Assembly (NCBI GenBank): GCA_008729055.1 | Contig: SDUX01000175.1 | Coordinates: 1-57,662, forward strand | DNA: 57,662 nucleotides | From: Pyropia haitanensis | Taxonomy: Eukaryota > Rhodophyta > Bangiophyceae > Bangiales > Bangiaceae | Reading direction: 5' to 3' | Part shown: positions 20,901 through 33,763 of the stretch, piece after piece | Layout of the letters: the number at the start of each line of letters is the position of its first letter | How positions within the stretch are numbered: the first letter of the stretch is position 1 | The notes under the pieces: model-generated | Database searches by the model: none | Told to the model about the DNA's origin: nothing | The model's input: the letters and a program-made list of their open reading frames with translations, nothing else | Program-made: the position numbers and the translations under genes

Positions 20901-22560
20901 GGCCGGAGGCGGGCAGACCGTCCTCCCCTGGCCCGCCAGGCTTGGCCAGCAGGAGGAGGTCTGCCCCCGCCAGCGCGTGCGTGGCGGCTCGGGGGACGCG
21001 CGCCACGGCGGCGTCCCCCGCCAACAGCAGCACCACCCCCACCAGCGAGTCCCTCCCCTCCTCCCCCAGCGCCCACAGGTGCTCCGTCCGGAGACCGGAC
21101 GGGCCGGGGGAGGAGCCGCGCGGCGCCGCCCGGATGGCGTCCACCGCGGCGGCACGGGTGACGGCGGTGGGCACGTCACCCGCCTCGCCAAACGCCGCCG
21201 CCCGCGACAGCTCGGCCGGGAAGGCCGCCTCGACAGAGGCCGCCGTCGCCAGGCCGGCCGTCGCGGGCGGGAAGAGCGTGCGCGCCTTTGCCCACACGGC
21301 GGGCGTCTGCGGCGCGGGCGGGTTGGCCGTCAGGGCGCGGGCAGCCGCGCCCAGACGACCGGCGCGCACAAGCCGCAGCGCCCGCCGCTGGGCGGCCGTC
21401 GTCTCGCCGCTCGTGGCCGTCCGTGCCGGCCGGCCGCCGTCGCGGCGGACGGGCGCACGTCGCCCGCCGGGCGCCCACACTCCCGCGTCGCGGTCGGCGA
21501 GGGCGGCGGCAAAGTCGCCGCCCAGCACCGCCGCCGCGCGCGCCGCGTGCGACAGGGCGGGCGCCGATTCGCCATCGGGCGCGGCGGTGGCCGGCGCGTG
21601 CAGCAGCAGCGACGGCAGCAGCAGCAGCCACAGCCACGCCGCCTGCCGCGCCGGCTCCCGCCGCGCCCAGTCGAGCGCCTCGGCGGCCAGTGCCCGCCAC
21701 GGCGCCAGCAGTGCGGACGGCACGTGCGGCACCGTGCGGGCGCCGGACGCCGTCAGCGGCGCCCACGACGCGCCAGGCGGGGCGGCGCGCAGCAGGAACG
21801 CGTCGCGCGCGCGCGCCCAGGCGGCGTGGTCGACAGTGAAGAGGTCGGCTCGCCTGGGCGCGCGCACGTCCGCCCCCGCGCTCTCGCCGCCCTCGTCGCC
21901 GCGGCCACCGCCGCGCCACCGCAGCCGTCGTCGCCCCCGCCGCGTCCCCGCCAGCCGCACGCGCGCTGCCGCCAGCGCTGGCCGCCGTCGGGGCGGCCGC
22001 CCGCGCGCGGCGCAGGGCCGGGTTCAGCCGGCACTTTGGCTCGTGAGAGCGCAGTGCCGACTGCCCCGTCTGGCCCCGCGCCGCGCGGAATGGGCGGTCG
22101 CACCAGCGGCAGCCCGCCAGCTGCAGGGCTGCCGCCACCCCGCGGCACCTCTGCCAGCACGTGCGCTGTGCGGAGGTGCACCAGGGACCGCTGGTCGGTC
22201 AGCGGCGCCGTCAGCACCACCGTGCATCGCGCGGCAGGGCATCTGCCGGGCGCCGTGACGGTGGCGCAGTCGGCGCCGCCGCCGTCCGCCGCGGTCGCCG
22301 GCGCGGCGGTGCGCGCGCTGTCGGCGTCGCCGCGGCCGTCCCCGTCGCGGGCGCCGCTACGGGCGCCCGCCACCGCCGCCACCCGACCACCGGATGCGGT
22401 GGCGGCGGGTGCCCTCAGGTCGGCTCGGGGCACGCTCGGACGCGCGCCGCCCCCCCCCCGCGGGAAAGGGGGGCGCAGCGTCCGCTGCCGCCGCGGCGCG
22501 TGCCGGCTCAGACGCCGACGCACGCTGCCCTGCGGCGGCAGAGCGACGGGCGTCACTCAT
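17933..22560 (-). pseudogene. ORF2 of unit 2, frame-broken as given
   Basis: All RT and nuclease motifs of unit 1 are present (LDYRNAFN, QQGDPLGPLL, FHDD, RPDL, GDV), but the frame is interrupted several times by one-base losses or gains, for example near 19.1-19.8 kb, 20.0 kb (one G lost in the GCGGCACAGC context) and 20.9 kb. Most fall in homopolymers and may be consensus errors. ATGAGTGA start overlap at 22553-22560 is kept. Confidence 0.75.
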
Positions 22561-24786
22561 GGCGACGCCCGTCGCTTGCGTGGGGCGCCGCCGCGGGCCC
22601 GGCCGGCGCGATCCCGGCGGGCGACGCGGCCGACTCGGTCGGCGCATCGCCCGGCGGACCGGCGGCAGCGGGCGCGGTGGGCGCGACGGCGGCAGGCGCA
22701 GAGGCGCCCGCAGGGGGTTGGCCAGGCGCGCCAGCGGGGGCAGCAGTATCGGCGGGGGCAGCCGCAGGGGGCGGGGCGGCCGCGGCAGACGTGGCCGCCC
22801 CGGCCGGCGGGACGACCGTCGAGGTCGTCCCGGCAGCCGGGGTGACCGCCATCGCCGCGGCGGCCGCGCCAGCAGCGGCCGCCTCCGCCGGCCGCGGGTT
22901 GTGCCGACGGGCCGCGGGCCCGCCGTCGCACCGACGGGCACAGCGACCACGGGTGGGGCGGCCGGCGGGGGCGCCGCGGTGGCAGGCCGCTCGGCAGGCG
23001 GTGCCGGCGTCGCCGGCGCCAGCGCGGACGGCACGCGCGCGCCAGCGGGCGGCGACGCCGGCCGGGGGCGCGCGGGGACGCGAGGAGGGGCGGCCGCCGT
23101 CGCCAGTGCCGCCGCCGCCTCGGTCCGCCGGCGCTTACGCGCCGGCAGCCGGGCGTCGGGGTCGCCGTCGGCTGCCCCCGCGGCGGGGCGCGGCAGCGTG
23201 GCCGGCAGGCGGGGCCCGGCAGCGGCGTCAGCGCCGCCGCCAGCGTGGTGGCGGCGAGCGCCAGCGGGATCGGTGTGGCGGGCGGGGAAGCGGCGCCGGC
23301 GCGGCGGCAGCCGCAGCCGCCGCCGCTGCCGCCGGCACACCCGCCCCGGCAGGCCCAGGCCGCCCGGCGGACGCGGCGGGGACGACCCCCTCCATGGCGT
23401 CGGCAGACACCGTGGCGGGGGGCGCAGCCGCGACCGCCGCGGCGGCAGCGGCGGGGGGGGGGGGCGGGGGCGGGCGCAGAGGCGGGCGACCCGCCAGGGG
23501 GACGCTGGCCGCGTTGGCACCGCCCGCCCCCTCGACGCCCTCCATCGGGGAGGGCGTCGCCGCCGCGCCCGCCGGCCGGACCGTGGCGGCGGGCGCAGCC
23601 GCGGCAGCGCGTGGCCAGCACGGCGGCGCCGCGACCGCGAGCGGCGGCGGCCGCCGGTCACCCCGGCGGCGGCCGCGTCGGCAGGGGTGCCGGCCGCGGT
23701 CGCGCGGGCGGCAGCCGCAGGGGTGGCCCCCGCCGCGGCGCCGTCGGTAGCAGCAGCGGCCGGCGCCGGGCCGGCAGCCGGCGCGCCGCCGGCCGCGACC
23801 TCGGCAGGGGCTGCGGTCACGGCGGCGGGCGGGGCCGCCGCGGGCGCGGTTGCCCCCCCGGCGGCGTGCGTCGCCAGCGCGCCCTCGATGTGGGCGCGCA
23901 GCGACGCACGCAGGTGGGGGGGGCATGGCCGGCCTCACCGCCAGCTGCTCGAGCTTGGCGGTGAGGCGGCGGCGGCAAAAGTCCGCCGCCACGCCCGACG
24001 CGTCGGCGCCCGTCAGGCCCGCCCGGCGGCGCGACCCGAGGAGCTTGGCACTCCACGGGTCGGCGCCGGGCAGCAGGCGCAGCACCGACGCGGCGGGGCC
24101 GGCGCACACCGCGGCGCGAAACGCGGCCGCCGCGGTGGCCACGACGGTCACCGCGGCGGTGGCGCCAAAGCGGTCGACGTCCGCCACGTGGCGGACGTCG
24201 ACCCCGGTGAGGTCGGCCACCGCCGCGCGGAGGCGGTGGGCGCGGGCGTCGCGGGACACCCCCGAGACATAAATTGTCTCGAGGGGTACCGCGAGCGCCG
24301 GCCGCGGCCGGCTGCGGGTGAGTTCCGCAGCGGCCGCAGCCGCGCGCGCGGCGGGATCGGCGAGGGGGGGGCTGGACAGCGCCCGCCCCCCCCCCCCCCC
24401 CAGCCCCGACCGCGCCGCCACCCCGCCCACCACCGTCGCCACCCGCACGCCGCCCGCCGACACCCGCCCGACGCGCACCCCCGACCACCTGCCAGCCCGC
24501 ACCTCCGTCACCCCCGGCACGCGCACCCCCCCCAGCACTCGCCCCACAGCGTCCACTCCCCCCCCCCCCCCCCGCACGCGCACCCGCCGCCAGGGAAGCC
24601 CCGTCCGGGCCGCCAGGAAGAAAGCCTTGCGGTTCCGCTGCCGCTCCCTCAGGGCTGCCAGCGGGGGGGGGGAGGGGGGTGACGCGGGGCGGGTGGCTTT
24701 GGGACGGCGGCCGGAGCCGCATTAGCGTCCCGCACGGGGGCGGCGGCAGAGCCGCCACCCCCGCGCAAACGGGCGCCGCGCTGCAC
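22553..24786 (-). CDS. ORF1 of unit 2
   Basis: Same RRM-like segment (about 24275-24090) and Ala/Pro-rich tail as unit 1. Frame changes fall in G/C runs near 23455 and 24560 and in a few one-base losses (for example near 22895 and 23215), so integrity cannot be judged. Confidence 0.45.
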
Positions 24787-25565
24787 GACCCCCGCCCAGG
24801 TGGTGCCCCCCCCCTGAGGGGGGAGGACAAGAACCCCCAGGCGGGGCGGCGCCGGCAGGCCCGCGAGCCCCGTCTACCCCCCCCCCCCCACCCCACGCCC
24901 GCCCTGGCCTTGAGGATGTACCGGTAGCCCGCTGCCCGCCGTCAGCCGCTGCCGCGTCCGCACCACCACCCGAATCAGCCCCCCCCCCGACGGCCGGCGC
25001 CGCGACGCCCAGCACAGCCACCGCACCCGCCGCACCCGCCACGCCGCGGCCGCCCACAGCACCGCCGGCGGACGCAGCACGACCGCCAACCGCCGCCCGG
25101 GCGCCCCCGACGCGGGAGGACGCCGCCACCGCCGCACAGGCGGAAAGGAGGGCGGACGCGCCCGGCCGCCCAGCGCCTCCCGCCGCCGCAGCGGCGGGTG
25201 CCGCCGCCCCCGCGGGCGGTGGCCCCGTGCACCCCGTAGAGGGGGGCGGCGCCGACCCAGCCGCACCGCCAGCTTCGGCTAAGCACCCCCTGGGGGGCCC
25301 CAGGGGGCTGCCAAGGTCATAGCGCCCGCCCCCCTCGCGGGGGGAAGCGCCGTCACGTAAACAGCTCGCAGCAGCGCGCGCAAAGGGCGAAAAGTCGGGT
25401 GCCGACAGTGAGGAAACCCCCAACGTCGACACCTGATTGGCCCAAATCATCTCGAAAACCGCTGTCAATAGCTCGGACCGGCGCCGAAAATTCGTTTTCG
25501 ACGCCGCCCCGACCGCGACGTCGACGATCGCGTCGACGCCGCGCGCTACAGACACAACAACCGCC
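24787..25565 (-). other. 5' leader region of unit 2
   Basis: Equivalent of the unit 1 leader, including the CCAATCAG motif and the hairpin at 25286-25307. Confidence 0.4.
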
Positions 25566-25678
25566 CGATCCGCCGCCATCCCGCCTCCCGAGACCAAACA
25601 AAAGCGATGGGGGGGTGCACCCCACCCCCCCCCCCACCCCCCTGCAGCGAAAAAACAGCCCACCACCGCGCAAAACGA

Positions 25679-25759
25679 TGATGACGGCGAGATTCGAACT
25701 CGCGCCCCGAAAGACCAGTGCCTTAAACTGGCGCCTTGGATCGCTTTAGCTAAGAGACG
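25679..25759 (-). tRNA. tRNA-Leu(AAG)-like sequence, unit 3
   Basis: As in unit 1 except for one change in the variable arm (TCTTTCGGGGC). Confidence 0.7.
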
Positions 25760-25821
25760 GCAAGTCCCACGACCTACTCCCTCGGGGATGGAGAGGGGGT
25801 AACCCCCCCCCCCCCACTCCA

Positions 25822-26955
25822 CTACTCACCGATTCGGGCCAAGCCCGCAGTCAATCCCACACCATTCAAAGTAGCCCGCCCCCCCACCGGCGCGCTCCCA
25901 CAGCCAAAGCAACGGGCGTAGCCATTGGCCACGCCCCACGCGTGCGACCGCCAGATGGCGACCGACACGTCACGCATCAGGCGCCCGCGCACCGCCGCCA
26001 AGTGCGGACCGCCAAGGGCGTCCCGCACCCAGCGGTCGGTGGCGGGGCCGACGCGGCCGTACGCCTCCCACACCAGTGGGGCGAACGCGTGCGGCGGCGT
26101 GGCGGGCGGAAGCGCGGGAGTGTACTTGGCCACCTTGGCCGCCTCCCGCGCCGCGCCCGCCACCACCCGCAGCGGGGCGTCGGCCACCCGCGCGGTGACC
26201 TCCCGCGCCAGGGGGGACGCCACCGAGACGTCCCCCACGTCACCCGCCCGCTGGCGCGGTGGCGGGCGCGGAGGTCGGGGCGCAGCCCGCCGCCCGTCCC
26301 GTCCAGCGCGCGCTCCACCACCACGTCCGCCCACGCGTCCGCGCGCTCCAGCGCCGCGGCCACCAGCCCCACAATCCGGTGGTGGAGCGCGGTGGCGCGC
26401 GGCGCCTGCAGCGGGCACCCAACCACAAAAGTGGTGGCCCGCCGCGTCACGTCGCCGCCGCAGCGACAGCGCGGCGGCGGCGGCGTCGAGCGGGGAGGGC
26501 GCCCAACCACAGGCGCACCGCGACGCGCATGGCGGCCCAGGTATGGCGGCGCCGCCCACCCCCTCCGTCGGCAGGGCGGCCAGCCACAGCGCCGCGCGGT
26601 GGCCTTGGCACGCGGCGAGGCCCGCCCGCCCCCACTGCGGTAGCTCGCGGTAGAGCGGGCACGCCTCGCCGCGTGCGGCACACGACAGCTCGCGCTGCGT
26701 GACCGCCTCCTCCCCTCCAGCAGCCGCCGCCAGGACGGCGGCGGCGAGTGCGGCCCCGCGTGTGTGGGGGCGTCAGCCCGACGTGAGCAGGTCACGTCGG
26801 GGCCGCACTCGGGGAAGGAGAGGGGGGCGACAGAGAGTGGGGGGGGGGAGGTCGCCGGCGGCGCCGCCCGCGCGGCCAGCCGCGCCCGGTGAGGCGGTCG
26901 GCCCGCCTCGCGCGGCGGGGCCGCCCAGAGCAGCCCCGTGTCGGGTGCCGCGGCG
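25822..26955 (-). pseudogene. ORF2 C-terminal remnant (knuckle and endonuclease), unit 3
   Basis: Keeps the stop codon, the KVAKY, GDV, RPDL and CCHC regions, with one-base indels near 26236 and 26430-26540 that break the frame. The homology stops abruptly at about 26956 in the linker between RT and endonuclease. Confidence 0.75.
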
Positions 26956-27755
26956 TGCGCCCTACCGGCCCGGGGGCGGAGGCTCACGCGCGGACCACCG
27001 GTCGGGCCACCTTGGGCTCGTCGCCACCGGCCGGTTGGGGAGGCGGGCGGTGCGGCGGCCGCCGCGCCCGCCGACGGCCACCCGCCGGCCGCTGCGTCTC
27101 CGGCGGCGTGGCCGCGCGGCGGGAGGTGGCGACGCCCAGCGGCAGGCGGCAGCGGCCGCGTCCGTCCTGGCAGGCAGCCGGAGCCCACCCGACGCCGCGC
27201 TGCGGCGTGGGGGTGGCGAACGAGACGCCCCGGCCTGGGGGCGGGGAGGGCGGCCCGTCCAATGCGGGGGGGGCAGGGGGGGGGGCGCCCACTGCCGTGG
27301 CGGTTAGCGGGGAGCGGGCGGGCGGCGGGCCATCGCGGGGTGTCCGGGCGGGGGTGAAGCGGGGGGCGGGAGGGAAGGGCTGCTGGCGGTCACCGGCCCC
27401 GCAGACGGGCATTCGGGGAGGGAGTGTCGGTCGGGCGGGGGGACAGGGGCAACAGCGCAAGCGGTGCCCGGAGTCGGCAGTAGCGCGCGCGCCCAGGCCC
27501 GCGGTGTGGCGGCCCCAAGCCTGCCAGAGGCGGGCGTGGCGGGGAGGTGCGATACCGCTTCCGAACACACCGAGTCGCCCCACGAGTTGCGCGCCCGCGC
27601 GGCCCGACACGGCCCCGGGCCGCACGACACCGATCAACAGCCCGGGCGGATTACAGTACGCCAGCTGGGGACGCGCGACCCCGGCCGGCCGGAGCGCACT
27701 GTCGTCGCCACGCCAAAGGCAGACCGCACACTCGTCACCGCCGGCACGCGCACAC
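26956..27755. other. Unique filler segment inside unit 3
   Basis: GC-rich sequence with no counterpart in units 1, 2, 4 or 5. At its right edge it merges gradually into the ORF1 5' sequence (similar CGCACGCG and CACCCC context), so it may derive from a diverged relative by recombination rather than from random filler. A long minus frame covers it but has no recognisable domain. Confidence 0.6.
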
Positions 27756-28843
27756 CCGCCCCCCAGCACTCGCCCCCACAGCGTCCACTCCCGCCCCCCC
27801 CCCCCCCGCACGCGCACCCGCCGCCAGGAAGCCCCGTCCGGGCCCAGGAAGAAAGCCTTGCGGTTCCGCTGCCGCTCCCTCAGGCTGCCAGCGCTCGGGG
27901 GGGAAGGGGGGTGGACGCGGGGCGCGTGGCTTTGGGACGGCGGCGGAGGCCGGGCATTAGGCGTCCCGCGACGGGGCGGAGCGCAGAGCGCCACCCCCTG
28001 ACCAAAGCGGGGCGGCGGCGTGCGAGCGAGCCCCCGCCCAGGTGGTGCCCCCCCGCGAGGGGGGGACAAGAAGCCCCAGGCGGGCGGCGCCGGCAGGCCC
28101 GCGAGCGCCCGTTAGGAGCGCCCCCCCCGCCCACCCACGCCTCGCCCGGCCTTGAGGATTGACCGGTAGCAGCCCGCTGTGCCCGCCGTCATGCCGCTGG
28201 CCGGCGTCCGCACCACCACCCGAATTCAGCCCCCCCCGACGCGCCGGCGCCGCGCGCCCGCACAGCCACCGCACCCGCCGCACCCGCAGCACGCCGCGGC
28301 GCGCCACAGCACTGGCGGCGGAACGCAGCACGGACCGCGCTAGACGCCGTCAGGGCCCGGGCGCTCCCCGCCGCCACGCGGGAGGACGCCCGCCACCGCC
28401 GCACAGGCGGGAAGCGAGGGCGCGACGCGCCGGCCGCCCACGGCCTCCCGCCGCCGCACGCGGCGGGTGCCGCGCCCAGCGGGCGGGTGCCCGTGCCACC
28501 CCGTAGAGGGGGGCGGCGCCGACCCAGCCGCACCGCCAAGCTTCGGCTAAAGCCCCCCTGGGGGGCCCCAGGGGGCTGCAAGGGTCATAGCGCGCCGCCC
28601 ACCCTCGCGAGGGGAAGCGGGCCGTCACGTGAGCAAACAGCTCAGCAGCGCGGCGCAATAGGGCAAAAAGTCGGTGCCGACAGTCAGGAAACCCCCAAAC
28701 GTCGACACCTGAATTTGGCCCAAATCGATCTCGAAATACCTTAATAGCTCGACCCGGCGCCGAAATCGTTTTCGACGCCGCCCCGACCGCGACGGTCGAC
28801 AGATTCGGCGTCGATCCGCCGCGCGCCTACAGACACAACACCC
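27756..28843 (-). pseudogene. ORF1 5' fragment and leader, unit 3
   Basis: Matches the first ORF1 codons and the leader of the other units, with numerous single-base insertions and losses from about 27.8 kb on. The hairpin (28553-28575) survives; the RRM-like segment is absent. Confidence 0.6.
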
Positions 28844-28956
28844 ACCATCCGCGCGCCCATCCCGCCTCCCGAAGACCAAACAAAGCGAATGGGGGGTGCA
28901 CCCCACCCCCCACCCCGCTGCAGCGAAAAAACAGCCCACCACCGGCGCAAAACCGA

Positions 28957-29038
28957 TGAATGACGGCGAGATTGCGAACTGGCGCCCGAAAGACTCAGTG
29001 CCTTAAACTGCGCCTTGGTCGCTTCTAGCTAAGAGACG
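28957..29038 (-). tRNA. tRNA-Leu-like sequence, unit 4 (degraded)
   Basis: The anticodon loop and B-box region are recognisable, with one-base insertions and losses in the T arm, anticodon stem and D loop. These fit sequencing error as well as decay. Confidence 0.5.
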
Positions 29039-29102
29039 GCAATCCCACGACCATACTCTCTCGGGGATGGGAGGGGGGTAACCACCCCCCCCCCCACTCC
29101 GA

Positions 29103-32100
29103 CTACTCACGATTCGGCCAAGCCGCAGTCCAATTCCCACACCATTCAAAGTAGCCCGCCCCGCCCACCGGCGCGCTCCCAAGCCACCAAAGCAACGGGC
29201 GTAGCCATTGGCCAGCCCACCGGCGTGCCGAGCCAGATGGCGACCGACACGTCAACGCATCAGCAGCCCTCGTTCGCACTCGCCGCCAAGTCGCGGACCG
29301 CCAAAAGGCGACGTCCTCGCACCAAGCTCCGGTCCGGTGGACGGGCCGACGCGGCCGTACGCCTCCCCACCAGTGGGGCGAACGCTGCGGCGGCAGCGTT
29401 GGGGGCGAAGCGCCGGAGGATGTACTTGGCACCCTTGGCCGCCTCCCGCGCCGGACGCCCGCCCACCACCGCAGTTCGGGGCGTCGGCCACCCGCGCGGT
29501 GACCTCCCGCGCCAGGGGGACGCCACGAGACGTCCCCCCACGTCACCCGCCCGCTGGCGCGGTGGCGGGCGCGGAAGGTCGGGGCGCAGCCCGCCGCCGC
29601 GTCCCGTCCAGCGCGCGCTCCACCACCACGTCGCCCACGCGTCCGCGCGCTCCAGGCCGCGGCCACCATGCCCAATCCGGTGGTGGAGCGCGGTGCGCCG
29701 CGGCCGTGCAGCGGGCCACCCAACCACAAAGTGCTGGCCCGCCCGCGTCCCCCACGTCGCCGCCGCAGCGGACAGCGCGGCGGCGGCGGCGTCGAGCGGG
29801 GGGGGCGCCCAACCACAGGCGCACCGGCGACGGCGCATTGGCGCGCGCGGTATGGCGGCGCCGCCACCTCCGTCCGTCGGCCAGGGCGGCCAGCCACAGC
29901 GCCGCGCGGTGGCCTTGGCACGCGGCGAGGCCCGCCCGCCCACTGCGGTAGCTCGCGGTAGATGGCGGGCACGCCTCGCCGCGTGCGCGGCACACGACAG
30001 CTCGCGCTGCGTGACCGCCTCCTCCCCTCCAGCCAGCCGCCGCCAGGACGGGCGGCGGCGAGTGCGGCCCGCGTGGTGTGGGCGTCAGCCCTGAACGTGA
30101 AGCGAGGTCACGTCGGGAGTCCGCCACTCGGGGAAGGAGAGGGGGGCGACAGAGAGTGGGGGGGGGGCGAGGTCGCCGGCGGCGCGCCCGCGCGGCCAGC
30201 CGATCGCCGCGGTGAGGCGGTCGGCCCGCCCTCGCAGCGGCGGGGGCGCCCAGAGCTAGCCCGGTGTCGGATGCCGCGGCGTGCGCCGCGACCGCCGCGT
30301 GCAGCTCCAGCAGGGGAGCTGCACAGCGCCGGCCACGCCCGCCGGCGGTGGAGGCGGCGGAGCGGCCGGGCAGCACGGGGGCGAGGCCGCGGTCGTCGGC
30401 CTCGTCCGGCGACGGCTCGACGCGGATGCGCCGGAGACGGCGCACCCCGGCCATGGTCGTCCCCCCGCCGGCGGCCGGCAGCTGCTCGCGGCGGGTCCAC
30501 CGCCAGCGACGCCGGAACGCCGCCGCCACACGCGGGGGCGCCGCCGCCGGCGCGGCAGGCGTGTCGACCTCGCGCGGGGGTGCCGGGGCGGCCGGCGGCG
30601 GCGGCGCGCGGGCGGGAAGCCGGCGCGGGGGTCAAACAAATGCCGCGCCGCCGCGCAGCCCGCGGGGCTGCAGGCGGCGGCCGGACGGCACAGCCGCCGC
30701 TGGGCGGCGCGTGCGGTCTTGGCGGCCAATCCCCCGTGCGCTGGTCGGGCGCCGCCCGGCCGGCGGTGGGGAGCGCCGGCGGCAGCGGGCGCGTCGCTGC
30801 CACTGCGCCGGCGCGGGCGCGGCGTCCGCGTCGTCCGCCGCGGCAGCCGCCAAACAGACTGTCGCCGAGTGCGCGCAGGGCGGCGAGTACGCCCGCCCCG
30901 CGCGCAGCGCGTCCACCACGACGCCAGCGCGGCGGCCGGCGTCACGAGCGTGCGCCCGCCGATCCCAGCCCCTCCCCATGGCGGGAGGGAGCGCCGCGCG
31001 CGCCGCAATTGGCGTCTGCGCGTGGCGGGCGTGTCGACCGCGTCGTCAGCAGGCCCAACAGGGCCTGCTTCGCGTCGCGGTCGACGCGCCCGCCAGCCGT
31101 GCGCCCCACACCAGTGGAGCGCCCGCAGCAGTAGTTTGGGCGGGGGCCGGCACAACAGGCGCAGCAGCAAGCAGCTGTCGCCGTGCAGCGCCGAGGCGGG
31201 CAGCGCCGCGAAGCGCGCACAGCCCCGCCTGCTCCGCCGCCAGCCGGTCCACGCCCGCAGCGACAAACGCGTTCCTCCCCGAGGGGACGGAGAACTGCGT
31301 GGTCCCCCCCACCGCCCATTGCGCCGCCAGCCGGCCGGCGCCGGCGCGCGGCCGGCGACAGCCGCGCTCTTGGCCGGCGCCAGCTCGGGCGTCGACGCGC
31401 GCCCCGACGGACGCGGCGGCGCGACGAGGCGCTGCCAGGTGAGCAGGGGCCGGCCGCGACCACGTGTCGTGCGTGGAAGCGCGGATGAGCAGCGTCGGCT
31501 GGGCGGCGCGCAGCCGCTCCAGGCACCAGCCACAGGCCGCCGCGTGCAGCAGCGGGCCGAGAGGGTCGCCCTGCTGGGCGCCCCGCTCGGCCCGCAGCCA
31601 CCAAGCGCGCGGGCGGTGTGGCCAGTGCGAGGGCGGACGCAAGCCCGCCAGCAGCCCATCCGTTACCGCCACCACCGGCTGGCCGCGTCGTCAGCCGCAC
31701 CGCGCGGCGGCCGTGACTCCTCTGCGCTGGCACGGCTCCGCCCCGCGTGGACGGCGCGTGCCTGGCTCGGGCGGCGGGGGGGTCCAGCCCCGTCCGCCCG
31801 CCCAGCCGTATACGCCACGGCCCCCCGCCGTAGCCCACGAGAGGGTACGGCCTACTGAGGGGGAGGGCGCGGCACAGCACCGCGTCCGCCGCCGCGCGCG
31901 ACACCAGGTTGAAGGCGTTGCGGTAGTCCAACTGGACTACCGCATGCCGCGGGTGTGTTGGGCAGTGTGGCCTTCCAGCTCGTGGAGCAAGCGCTCGCAC
32001 GGCTGGAGACCCCCACCCCTGCTGCGCGCGCCCAGCAGGCCGCGCCGCCCCGCGCACAGTGCGCGCCAGGGCGGCGCGGCCAGCTTGCGGAGCACCTCCG

Positions 32101-33763
32101 GCATCCCGATGGGCCGGAGGCGGGGCAGACCGTCCTCCCTGGCCCGCCAGGCTTGGCCAGCAGGAGGAGGTCTGCCCCGCCAGCGCGTGCGTGGCGGCTC
32201 GGGGGACGCGCGCCACGGCGGCGTCCCCCGCCAACAGCAGCACACCCCACCAGCGAGTCCCTCCCTCCCCCCCAGCGCCCAGGTGCTCCGTCCGGAGACC
32301 GGACGGGCCGGGGAGGAGCCGCGCGGCGCCGCCGGATGGCGTCCACCGCGGCGGCACGGGTGACGGCGGTGGGCACGTCACCGCCCTCGCCAAACGCCGC
32401 CGCCCGCGACAGCTCGGCCGGGAAGGCCGCCTCGACAGATGCCGCCGTCGCCAGGCCGCCGTCGCGGGCGGGAGAGCGTTGCGCGCCTTTGCCCACACGG
32501 CGGGCGTCTGCGGCGCGGGCGGGTTGGCGTCAGGGCGCGGGCAGCCGCGCCAGACGACCGGCGCGCACAAGCCGCAGCGCCCGCCGCTGGCGCGGCCGTC
32601 GTCTCGCCGTCGTGGCCGTTCCGTGCCGGCCGGCGCCGTCGCGGCGGACGGGCGCACGTCGCCCCGCCGGGCCGCCACACTCCCGCGTCGCGGTCGGCGA
32701 GGGCAGCGGCAAAGTCGCCGCCCAGCACCGCCGCCGCGCGCGCCGCGTTGCGACAGGGCGGGCGCCGATTCGCCATCGGGCGCGGCCGGTTGGCCGGCGC
32801 GTGCAGTCAGCAGCGACGCAGCAGCAGCAGCCACAGCCACGCCGCCTGCCGCGCGCGGCTCCCGCCGCGCCAGTCGAGCGCTCTCGGCGGCCAGTGCCCG
32901 CCACGGCGCAGCAGTGCGGACGGCGACGTGCGGCACCGTGCGGGCGCCGGACGCGTCAGCGGCGCCCACGACGCGCCAGGCGGGGCGCGGCGCAGCAGGA
33001 ACGCGTCGCGCGCGCGCGCCCAGGCGGCGTGTCGACAATGAAGAGGTCGGCTCGCCTGGGCGCGGCGCACGTCCGCCCCCCGCGCTCTCGCCGCCCTCGT
33101 CGCCGCGGCCACCGCGCGGCCACCGCAGCCGTCGTCGCCCCGCCGCGTCCCCGCCAGCCGACGCGCGCTGCCGCCAGCGCTTGGCCGCCGTCGCGGGCGC
33201 CCGCCCGCGCGCGGGCAGGGCCGGGTTCAGCCGGCACTTTGGCTCGTGAGAGCGCAGTGCCGACTGCCCCGTCTGGCCCCGCGCCGCGCGAATGGGCGGT
33301 TCGCACCAGCGGCAGCCCGCCAGCTGCAGGGCTGCCGCCACCGCCGCGGGCACCTCTGCCAGCAGCGTGCGCTGTGCGGAGGTGCACCAGCGACCGCTGG
33401 TCGGTCAGCGGCGCCGTCAGCACCACCGTGCATCGCGCGGCAGGCATCTGCCGGGCGCCGTTGACGGTGGCGCAGTCGGCGCCGCCGCCGTCCGCCGCGG
33501 TCGCCGGCGCGGCGGTGCGCGCGCCTGTCGGCGTCGCCGCGGCCGTCCCCGTCGCGGCGCCGCCTAGGGCGCCCGCACCGCCGCCACCCGACCACCGGAT
33601 GCGGTGGCGGCGGGTGCCCTCAGGTCGCTCGGGGCACGCTCGACGCGCGCCGCCCCCCCCCCCCGCGGGAAAGGGGGCGCAGCGTCCGCTGCCGCCGCGG
33701 CGCGTGCCGGCTCAGACGCCGACCGCACGCTGCCCTGCGGCGGCAAGCGACGGCGTCACTCAT
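29103..33763 (-). pseudogene. ORF2 of unit 4, many frameshifts as given
   Basis: The zinc-finger, RT and endonuclease coding regions can all be followed, but the frame changes every few tens to hundreds of bases. The C run after the ATG at 33761-33763 is 12 long here, the length that would keep the start codon in frame with the zinc fingers; it is 11, 10 and 11 in units 1, 2 and 5. Confidence 0.7.

Larger units (their letters stand above)
17687..25573 (-). mobile_element. RLE-type non-LTR retrotransposon, unit 2
   Basis: About 7.89 kb, same layout and orientation as unit 1, bounded by CGATCCGC at 17679-17686 and 25566-25573. Differs from unit 1 mainly by one-base indels, dense between about 18.2 and 20.0 kb. 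Confidence 0.9.
25574..28853 (-). mobile_element. Unit 3: internally deleted retrotransposon
   Basis: About 3.28 kb. The 3' part (tRNA-like sequence and ORF2 C-terminal region, 25574-26955) and the 5' part (start of ORF1 and leader, about 27755-28843) match the other units, but everything between, including the whole RT, is replaced by about 800 bases found nowhere else in the window. It cannot encode a polymerase and would depend on full copies. The right part is rich in one-base indels. Confidence 0.85.
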
